Positions 56,116 through 64,000 of a DNA stretch of 64,000 nucleotides are shown in pieces. The notes under the pieces are model-generated. The model ran no database searches, was not told where the DNA came from, and saw only the letters and a program-made list of their open reading frames with translations. The stretch is taken from the NCBI RefSeq assembly GCF_905147365.1, contig NC_056420.1:13997501-14061500 (forward strand), given 5' to 3'. How positions within the stretch are numbered: the first letter of the stretch is position 1; every line of letters begins with the position of its first letter. The position numbers and the translations under genes were made by a program. The stretch comes from Aricia agestis. Lineage: Eukaryota; Arthropoda; Insecta; Lepidoptera; Lycaenidae.

Positions 56116-57554
56116 GAATTATTATTATTGAATTAGAGTTATTTCTATTGTTCTTGTTTTGTTTTTTGTTAATGCAGGAGAAAATCTACGCCGAACTATT
56201 GGAAGCAAAGCAAATGAATAGCTCCGGAGAATTTAATACAGAGCAACTAGAGGGCTTGAGGTACTTCAATGCCGCTATTAAAGGTAATATTGCTCACAAA
56301 ATAAGTTACAGAGAATTCATAATAGTAATTAAAATAACTGCTTCCTCATTTATATTACAGAAACTCTCAGAAAATATCCGCCAATGGGTTGGTTGGACAG
56401 AATAGCTGAAAATGATTACAGAGTTGATGAAAATCTGATAGTGAAAGCTGGAACACCTATAGTGGTTAATGCAGTGGGCATGCATCACGATCCAGAATAC
56501 TTCCCAGACCCATACAAGTTTGATCCTAATAGATTCTTGCCAGAAAACGAGGAGAATATCAAACCATATACCTACATGCCATTTGGTGAAGGACCCAGGA
56601 TTTGTATAGGTAAATATTTTACATAATTTTCATGGGTCACCAATTTGGGATAATATATATTTTTATTATGTGTGTGATGGTCGAAACTAAATAACATGTT
56701 TTATTCAAACAAGAACCTGTTTTATTTAATTTAATGAGAATGAACTTTTTGCACTTTAACTGATTCACACAGATAATCTGCAGAATACCTTGTTAATCTG
56801 CAGTCTAACTGGTTTACGCACGTTAACGGTAGCTTAATATTATATATTATATCGACATACTTCACTTAGAAAACTTCAAAAGCGCGATGCAGGAATGTGG
56901 CGCTAATTGTGGGTACCGCCATATCGCATTTTAAAATATGTTTTTTTCTTACAGGAATGAGATTCGCTAAAATAAGTATCCAAATGGCTGCAGCTAAAAT
57001 TCTTCTAAGCTACAGACTAGAGCCGTATCCTGATACACCTCTTCCATCCAAATGCGAAGTCGAGAAGAGAGGAACAATTTATTTGCCTGGAGAAGTTGTC
57101 AATCTAAAGTTCATACCAAGTGTTTAAAGTAATACGCAATGTTAAGGCTAGCCAGCTAGATACAATTATTAAATACCACAACAAATCTACCTACAAATAG
57201 CTATGGGGAGAACCATAGAGTAAAGACAAACTATGTATTTGCTATCTATGTTGTGAGTAAGGATGTCAACATAAAATTATTGTAACTATTAAATTATTTA
57301 TTTACTTTTGACTCGTGGATTAATTTTTATCAATCATGATGCCTTATTCTAATCCTATTCACAGCTAATCGAGTAAGGATCATTAACAAAATTTATCATA
57401 TTTTATTTATATCTACTGCTCCAAAATTTCATAATAAATCTGAATCGCTTGTCGAAGTTGTACAAAAATATCATGTGATCATGTACATTGCAGTTATAAG
57501 GGCTGGTAGGCTATTGCAGAACTTACGGCACATTCTGAGATCAAAACTTTGAAA

Positions 57555-58632
57555 AATCAGAATATAAAATCTCCACTTTGTGTCTTGAATCTTGCAACAG
57601 AGAACATTCTAAGAGCAAAACTAAAAAAAACTGAATATAAAATCTCCACTTTGTGTCTTGAATCTTGCAACAGAGAACATTCTAAGAGCAAAACTAAAAA
57701 AAAACTGAATATAAAATCTCCACTTTGTGTCTTGAATCTTGCAACAGAGAACATTCTAAGAGCAAAACTAAAAAAACTGAATATGAAATCTCCACTTTGT
57801 GTCTTGAATCTTGCAACAGAGAACATTCTAAGAGCAAAACTAAAAAAAACTGAATATAAAATCTCCACTTTGTGTCTTGAATCTTACAACAGAGAACATT
57901 TTAAGAGCAAAACTAAAAAAACTGAATATAAAATCTCCACTTTGTGTCTTGAATCTTACAACAGAGAACATTCTAAGAGCAAAACTAAAAAAACTGAATA
58001 TAAAATCTCCACTTTGTGTCTTGAATCTTGCAACAGAGAATTCATCAAAAACATTCTAAGAGCAAAACTAAAAAAAACTGAATATAAAATCTCCACTTTG
58101 TGCCTTAAATCTTGCAACAGAGAACATTCTAAGAGCAAAACTAAAAAAACTGAATATGAAATCTCCACTTTGTGTCTTGAATCTTGCAACAGAGAACATT
58201 CTAAGAGCAAAACTAAAAAAAACTAAATATAAAATCTTCACTTTGTGTCTTGAATCTTGCAACAGAGAACATTCTAAAAGCAAAACTAAAAAAAACTAAA
58301 TATATAAAATCTCCACTTTGTGTCTTGAATCTTGCAACTGAGAACATTCTAAGAGCAAAACTAAAAAAACAGAATATAAAATCTCCACTTTGTGTCTTGC
58401 ATCTTGCAACATAGAACATTCTAAGAGCAAAACTAAAAAAAACGAAATATAAAATCTTCACTTTGTGTCTTGAATCTTGCAACAGAGAACATTCTAAAAG
58501 CAAAACTAAAAAAAACTAAATATATAAAATCTCCACTTTGTGTCTTGAATCTTGCAACAGAGAACATTCTAAAAGCAAAACTAAAAAAAACTGAATATAA
58601 AATCTCCACTTTGTGTCTTGAGTCTTGCAAAG
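57555..58632. repeat. 73-bp satellite array, 15 units
   Basis: The unit is 'ctccactttgtgtcttgaat', 'cttgcaacagagaacattct', 'aagagcaaaactaaaaaaa', 'actgaatataaaat'. Unit starts at 57571, 57644, 57718, 57790, 57863, 57935, 58007, 58091, 58163, 58236, 58311, 58383, 58456, 58531 and 58604 (72-75 bp; one 84-bp unit with an 11-bp insert near 58042). Open frames across it on both strands are artefacts of the period and low stop content. It begins about 430 bp after the P450-3 stop. Confidence 0.95.
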
Positions 58633-58889
58633 AGAACAGGGAATTAAACTTTTCTAAGTATCTACTACACTCTACTGCTATACCATTATAACAGAAGTGC
58701 CTCAAATTAATACTTTACCTACTAAATATAAAAGTAAATACTACTACATGATATCAGCGCTTGAGCCAATTAAGTACAGCATGACAATCATTTCTGTACT
58801 ATATTGATATGTCGCACTGACGCGGCCGTACTGTCTAGTGGTCTATCACTAGTATTTGTCTATTTCAATTATTATTATACAATATGTAA

Positions 58890-59123
58890 CAAAACTAAGT
58901 GATAATACTTTAGGGTGTGTATGACGTGTTCCTTATAGAGAGTTCACTGCGCTGAAAGAATTTTTTTTTTCACTTTTGTATGGGGAAACTCATGACGCTG
59001 GGGCGCTTGCCCATACAAAAGTGAAAAAAATGGTCTTTCAGCGCTGCTACTGTCACAATGAACTCTCTACAAGGAATACATACACACCCCAAAATATTAT
59101 CTCTTAGTTTTGTTACACCCTAT
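58890..59123. repeat. MITE-like inverted repeat
   Basis: Arms 'taacaaaactaagtgataat', 'actttagggtgtgtatgac', 'agagagttca' and their complements on the right. A second inner pair, 'cacttttgtatgggg' and its complement, is nested inside. Confidence 0.8.
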
Positions 59124-59555
59124 AGATAAGGGTATACTAAATTATCTACAGAAATCACACAATGCGTAAAGTCATTATTAAATTTTATATTTACTATCTC
59201 ATCACCAGTATAATATAGTTTCGATTGATTATCATATTTGACTGTATTTATATATCAGTAGCGAAATGCTATAGCGTGTTAAACAACAGGAATCAAGGTA
59301 TTTATTTTTAATTTAAGTTCAATTTTCACACACTTTATGATATTCGACAGCTAGATATTTTGTTTCAATGTTTTTAAATAATTACTTCAATTATTTATTT
59401 AATGTTATGTAGTTGTAGAATTATTAAATCAGGCATATACCTACACTATATGGATGGATAAACACAGTGTCATGTTCAAGGTCATAGAACATTTAACCTC
59501 AGACATTTAAACATTTAACCTTAACATTTAACATAAGTATATATATTTAAATACA

Positions 59556-59615
59556 ACTAATCACAACTAAACTAAAAACATATTTGAATATGTTTTTAGT
59601 TTAGTTGTGATTAGT
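59556..59615. repeat. Perfect 29-bp hairpin upstream of P450-4
   Basis: Left arm 59556-59584 ('actaatcacaactaaactaa...'), loop TG, right arm 59587-59615. It ends 62 bases before the P450-4 ATG, so it would lie in the promoter or 5' UTR. Confidence 0.9.
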
Positions 59616-59677
59616 CGGGTTGTGTTACGTTACTTGTGTTTATATTTTATTTGTGCTTAAAAATATTTCTAGACACA

Positions 59678-61130
59678 ATGTTGACTGTTCAAATACTAAC
59701 TCTTCTGATAACACTACTGTTGTCTTTTCTATATCTTCGTTGGAGAAGTGTGAAGGGATATTGGGCAAAGCTTGCCCCCTAATCCGCTGTGTGGAAGCCT
59801 AACCTTTTTGCTACGTAAAAATGTGGTAAGTGTCTCTTGTCTCCATCTTCTTTTCTAACAACATTATAATCCTAGACTAACCAATATTCCAAACTCAAAT
59901 CGACCTGCAATTTATATTATGTTCCAAAGAAAATATTTTAAACGTTGTAACATATGTATCTACACTTAAAAATATGCCTCTTCTAGCGTACTCAGGTTTG
60001 TCAGTCAGGCAAAAACACAAGATTTTAAAGTATCTTTTAAAATTTAGTTTGTTTCAAAAATTTTCAGGGAATTTGGATGCGTGAGACCTATGAGAAGTTC
60101 TTCTCTGGAGGTAACCGTGTGAAGTATGTCGGCATCTGGAAGCCCGCCCTTCTGGTCTGTGATCCTGAAATCGCCCGGAATGTGCTTGTCAAAGACTTCG
60201 GAAACTTCAGAAACAGAAACTTAGCGTCTGGTTCCAACGATCCCATCGGCGCTCTCAACGTTTTTACCGTCAATGTAAGCTAAAGCATCAATATTTCTTG
60301 TAATAATTCGTAGTAACTTATGTTTCTGAATCATAATAATCATAATTTTTCTTACGTGATTTTTTGGACTTTCTAATTTCTTCTATGTATCTTTCTGATA
60401 TTTTCAACCTTTTAGGACCCCGTTTGGAGTCAAGTGCGTCGTCGACTCACACCAGTGTTCACGTCATCCAAGTTAAAACAATTGCAATCCTACATCCGCA
60501 GTAAATCCAAAGAAGTCGTACAGCGCATTGCACTAGAAAAGGGAAACCGAATTGATTTACGGGTTTGTTTTTACTCTTCTATTATGTATACAGTGACAGG
60601 TATAATACTGGCAAGTACTATCAGATAAGTAGTATAAAATTGATCCTAATATGCCTGAAGCACCTCCTTGATCTGAAAGAAATGAAAAAGCTCAGCAGTA
60701 GGAGAACTGATAGGAGTTGCTGAGGATTAAATATAATATTAATTTAATCCTCAGCAACTCCTATCAGACTTCACCACGGATGTAATCGGCACTTCGGCTT
60801 TCGGTATCGCGAGCGATACGACTCTGACTGGAGACAGTTCACTGCGTGCCGTCACCAAGGAGTTCATGAAGTTCTCCGTCTACAGAGGCTGCTGCTGAAC
60901 CTCCATCTTCTTCTGGCCTGAATTAGTCGAGATATTTAGGTAAGAATTTATTCGTTTGATCCGATATTAGCTTATGATTTTTCGATTAATTTGTGATAAT
61001 GGATGTTACATTAAACATTAATTATCTTTTGTGCATTGTTTTATTCACCTTTAGGTTCACATTATTTCCGAAGGAGTCAGTGGATTTCTTCAGAAAAATA
61101 TTTAAGACCATTCATCCCAAAGAAAAGTAG
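59678..61130 (+). pseudogene. Cytochrome P450, CYP6-like (P450-4), exons 1-5, truncated and disabled
   Basis: Exons: 59678-59825, 60068-60274, 60416-60562, 60755-60939, then exon 5 from 61055. Exon 1 encodes a membrane anchor, but a small deletion around 59770-59780 shifts the frame and removes part of the conserved hinge; the rest of the exon continues in another phase. Exon 4 carries TGA at 60896-60898, where P450-2 and P450-3 have Trp. Exon 5 stops at TAG 61128-61130 and homology ends there: no I-helix, ExxR, PERF or haem-binding exons follow up to 64000. Helix-C W...R is present in exon 3. Exon 3 is very similar to that of P450-3 (shared 'RRRLTPVFTSSKLK'), so these two are the closest pair. 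Clearly non-functional. Confidence 0.9.
60707..60767. repeat. 26-bp perfect inverted repeat across the P450-4 exon 4 acceptor
   Basis: Left arm 60707-60732, 9-base loop, right arm 60742-60767. The right arm contains the splice acceptor (CAG at 60752-60754) and the first 13 bases of exon 4. The left arm therefore looks like an inverted copy of the acceptor region. Confidence 0.9.
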
Positions 61131-61390
61131 ACGATTCCGTCGACGAGTTCGTCGATAACATAATACAAATGTTTACTGACAAGTGAATAAAGATGATGAT
61201 TATCTCATATAGCGTAGGGCCTGCTAAAGAAATTCACTTAATATACTTTTTAATTACCTCCAAATTGTAAGCGAAAGAGTAAAGGTTGACTCACAATATC
61301 ACGCCCAATCGTTGCGTTTAATAATATAAGCGCAGGGATTTGTAAGCGATTTAACGTAGCATCAAACCTAGGCAAATAAAATTATAGTAT

Positions 61391-62105
61391 ACTAGCTGTT
61401 GCCCGCGACTTCGTCCGCGTGGACTTTAGTTTATAGTTGTTCCCGTACATCGAGTCGTTAACGCGTAAATCAGAAAAAGTATACTGTGTGGGAACTGCAC
61501 ATTTTTCCGGGACAAAAAACATTCCTTGACCCAGATTCAAATTAGTATCTCCAATCTCCATGCCCATCAAAATAGATTAAATAGTTTAGGCGAGAATCAT
61601 CAAAGTTTATTGTGCAGGAACCGTATATTTTCCGGGACAAAATTTATCCTTTGTTCTTTTTCGGGATTCAAAGTATTTTTATACCAAATTTCAGCAAAAT
61701 GGGTCCAGCCGTTTACGCGTGATGTCGTGACCACGCGAAATATAACGTTCCGCGCAGCTTCGCCCGCGTAAATTAGATATTTTACAGACAAATTACTCCA
61801 CAAAAAAAAGCCTATGATCCTTCACGTGGTCTATTTCTTATCTATGCCAAATAAAAGAAAAATTGCTCCAGTTTTTCGTGAGATAAGCCCTTTCAAATAA
61901 TTTCCCCCCGTTTTTTTCCACACTTTCCTCTATTTCTTCGCTCTTATTAGTATTAGCGTGATAAAATATAGCCTATAGCCTTCCTCGATAAATTGGCTAT
62001 CTAATACTGAAAGAATTATTCAAATCGGACCAGTAGTTCCTGAAATTAGCGCGTTCAAACAAACAAACAAACTCTTCCCAATTATAATATTAGTATAGAT
62101 AGAGG
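61391..62105 (+). repeat. LINE-tail type repeats ('gcccgcgacttcgtccgcg')
   Basis: It begins 'tagctgttgcccgcgacttc', has two internal partial repeats of 'ttccgggacaaaa', 'cccgcgtaaattagat' near 61770, and ends 'attataatattagtatagat'. Shares its second half with 29395-29720. Non-coding. Confidence 0.65.
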
Positions 62106-64000
62106 AAAGGAAGAAAAAAAAATTTTCACACACACAACTTAAGATTGAAATTAGTGAACTTGTTCCTGTGAAGAGAAAAATTATGGGTTTAGTAAATTAT
62201 CGTAGCCATCAAAACTTTAGTCTGTAGGACGTATGTAGATGCTGTGTGTGATTTTCTAAAAAACTTTTCGATGTAAGTATGTATGTAGTAATTTTATCAA
62301 CAATGACGACGTAAAATAAATAAAAATCTATTCATATTGTCATTCTTCCAATCATTTTGTATCGCTGCGAAGCATATTATCATTCTGTTACCACCTTTAC
62401 GAGTCTTATCATGATTTTCTGCTTTCCTTTTCACGAAATTCGCCTTTGAAGTTGAAAACCTACATTTTTCTTAATTATTGACTCGCTTTGTGAGATAATT
62501 CTGGATATTCTTTACGTAATCGGTACGAGGATGTAAATTGCGAGGAAGATATTAAAAAAATAAGATAAGTACGTAATTTTTTTTAATATCTTGCCTCAAT
62601 AATGGTGTGGGTAGTGTAAAATATTTATTATGAGGTTATAATAATAATGCCTCCCACACCGAGGTTTCTGTGAAGATTGCCGTAGTTACGACCTGCAAAC
62701 CTTCAAAAAAAGAGCGTATTCCCTCTTAAAAGGCCGGCAACGCACCTGCAGCTCTTCTGATGTTGAGAGTGTCCATGGGCGACGGTGGTTGTTTTCCATC
62801 AGGCGACTTGCTCGTTTGCCCCCTTATTTCATTAAAAATTTTTTTTAAAAAAGTTATAAAACCAGGCCAGCTAACTTTTTTCATGCCAATCCGACGCGTG
62901 AATCATAGATATTCTTTGTCACACATAGGTGGATTGTCTGTTTAGTTACAAACTCTTCAGCTTTATAGTATAAAAAAATACATGAAAAAACATCGCAGAG
63001 AATTTTTATCACGACAAAACTGGGATAACAGTTATTATACAATAAATAGACAAAGATTAAAAACCCGCGCAAGGTAAACTTTGGCTATAAATTCAGTCTG
63101 TTGAGAAGTTTAATTTTTTGTAGGCAGTTAAAAAGTTTCCCTTCCAAAATTACTCGGATAAGGCACAAATACACTTTCGGATAGCGTTTTATGATCAAAC
63201 AACAGATTATGGGTAAATTATTAAACTTTGTCGAGGAAACACGTGGTACGGATTTGAGACGAAATCCCTATTTCACCAACACGACTTAAAGTTAATCGTT
63301 TGTATATAAATGTCAGCGCCTTCTCCCTCATTTATAAGAAGTGGAAGAGAGACAATGTTATGCTTAAGAGGAGTCCACACCGCGGTTTTTCATACAAACG
63401 TTGTCCCCTGTTTCGTCCCTGGATAATGCCGGTAGTGTTATGATTTTTTTCCTGAATATCTATGGCCACTATTAGCATGTCCCTATGTTTTTTTATTTTC
63501 ATAATTTTATTATTAAAAAAGATAAGAACGTCCAAAAACCCAAAAAAATGGCCAGATTTTCCTCTGTGTTCAAACACCCAGAAAACAAAACTGGCTAAAA
63601 TATACAAAAAAAAAAATAAAACATAGGAACACAGCTCAAGCCTTGCTTTAATTCTTAATGTAAAAAGTACTTGAATCGGTTAAGTTTTGGAGAAGGAATC
63701 AGCGGACAACGAATCGAAGATTTTCTGTTCTTTTATTTTGTCGTGATGTCTCTATCGCGCTCTGCGGTGGGAGACTTGAGATAAATGAGACAGCAAAACA
63801 TTTTCAAATACCTATTTTCAATTTCTCTCGCCCCTGGTGTATCCTCTTAATCACCTATAAGGGGCGTTGATGATATTATAGGCACTTAAAGTGTTATTCG
63901 CCAGCGAATTAAAGCACCTTTCTTGAATACTTCTGCTATTTGCATGAATAGGCCGAAATTATGCTCAAGTCTCAACCAAGGTCACTGACTCGCTGATAAG
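62106..64000. other. Terminal interval, no gene seen
   Basis: No P450 exon or other recognisable coding sequence. 62695-62840 is a partial copy of the 'aaaaggccggcaacgcac' repeat. Short inverted runs around 62548-62605 and ordinary AT-rich DNA fill the rest. The frame at 63332-63607 has no known domain. Confidence 0.5.

Larger units (their letters stand above)
48456..57127 (+). pseudogene. Cytochrome P450, CYP6-like (P450-3), exons 3-9 with nonsense codon
   Basis: Exons: 48456-48602, 49119-49303, 55330-55484, 55608-55726, 56178-56283, 56361-56609, 56955-57127. Total 1134 nt in one continuous phase, and all introns have GT-AG ends. Exon lengths 147, 185, 119, 249 and 173 are the same as in P450-2. 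Retained motifs: helix-C W...R, I-helix AGFETS (Glu for Asp), K-helix ETLR, PNRF in place of PxRF, haem loop PFGEGPRICIG. Against function: TAG at 48519-48521 in exon 3, where P450-4 has a Gln codon, and no exons 1-2 between 43662 and 48455. Intron 4 is over 6 kb because it holds an intact DIRS element in antisense. Everything after the stop is well preserved, so loss appears recent. A sequencing error at the TAG is possible but would not explain the missing exons. Confidence 0.88.

Noticed and set aside
57549..58226. A 225-residue open frame with a repeated protein motif
   Set aside because: It runs through the 73-bp satellite; frames on both strands are open for the same reason. Unit lengths that are not multiples of three shift the frame from unit to unit, so it is not a conserved protein repeat.
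57555..58632. CRISPR-like array
   Set aside because: There are repeat units but no unique spacers, the units are directly contiguous, and the DNA is insect nuclear.
61055..61130. P450-4 exon 5 as a normal terminal exon
   Set aside because: The exon ends in a premature TAG and lacks the donor and all later P450 exons seen in the other copies.

Overview
The window looks like AT-rich nuclear DNA from a moth or butterfly. The evidence is a head-to-tail cluster of intron-rich, CYP6-like (clan 3) cytochrome P450 genes, together with repeat families I recognise from lepidopteran genomes: tRNA-headed SINEs, the 'gggttccgtaccc' repeat, fold-back MITEs, CR1/Jockey- and RTE-like LINE tails, BEL/Pao and DIRS elements. 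No bacterial-style genes, rRNA genes or credible free-standing tRNA genes were seen. The order inference is from family recognition only; no database was searched.

The host genes are four P450 copies, all on the + strand. P450-1 (6081-10803) has eight consecutive intact exons, but the first exon, which should encode the membrane anchor, was not found in the preceding 6 kb. One of its introns starts with GC instead of GT. P450-2 (33733-43661) is the one complete gene: nine exons with exact frame bookkeeping, 508 residues and all diagnostic P450 motifs. P450-3 (48456-57127) keeps exons 3-9 with good splice sites, but exon 3 has an in-frame TAG and exons 1-2 are missing. P450-4 (59678-61130) is a decayed fragment, exons 1-5 only, with a frameshift and stop codons. 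The matching exon lengths (147, 185, 119, 249 and 173 nt recur) show that all four arose by tandem duplication.

The rest is mostly mobile DNA. From 1 to 6080: LINE debris, a CR1/Jockey-like element on the minus strand (about 2160-4990) and small repeats. From 11892 to 23560: a full-length BEL/Pao LTR retrotransposon with LTRs that read as identical (216 bp) and a 5-bp target duplication. Its gag-pol is broken by point lesions and by a nested 5.3-kb insertion (16881-22176). That insertion has the architecture of a decayed DIRS-like tyrosine-recombinase retrotransposon: inverted terminal repeats, an internal complementary region that copies its own circle junction, and a reverse transcriptase remnant. 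From 24 to 33 kb: SINE, LINE and MITE fragments and a possible piggyBac-like element with TTAA ends. Inside P450-2: several fold-back MITEs, a SINE and LINE scraps. From 43873 to 46196: a 2.3-kb GC-rich fold-back element.

The most notable element is a second DIRS-like retrotransposon (49508-54563, minus strand) inside intron 4 of P450-3. It has open gag, RT/RNase H and tyrosine recombinase frames and terminal inverted repeats that read as perfect over 170 bp, so it is probably young. A 73-bp satellite of 15 copies lies just downstream of P450-3 (57555-58632). From 61391 to the end there are LINE tails and repeats but no recognisable gene.
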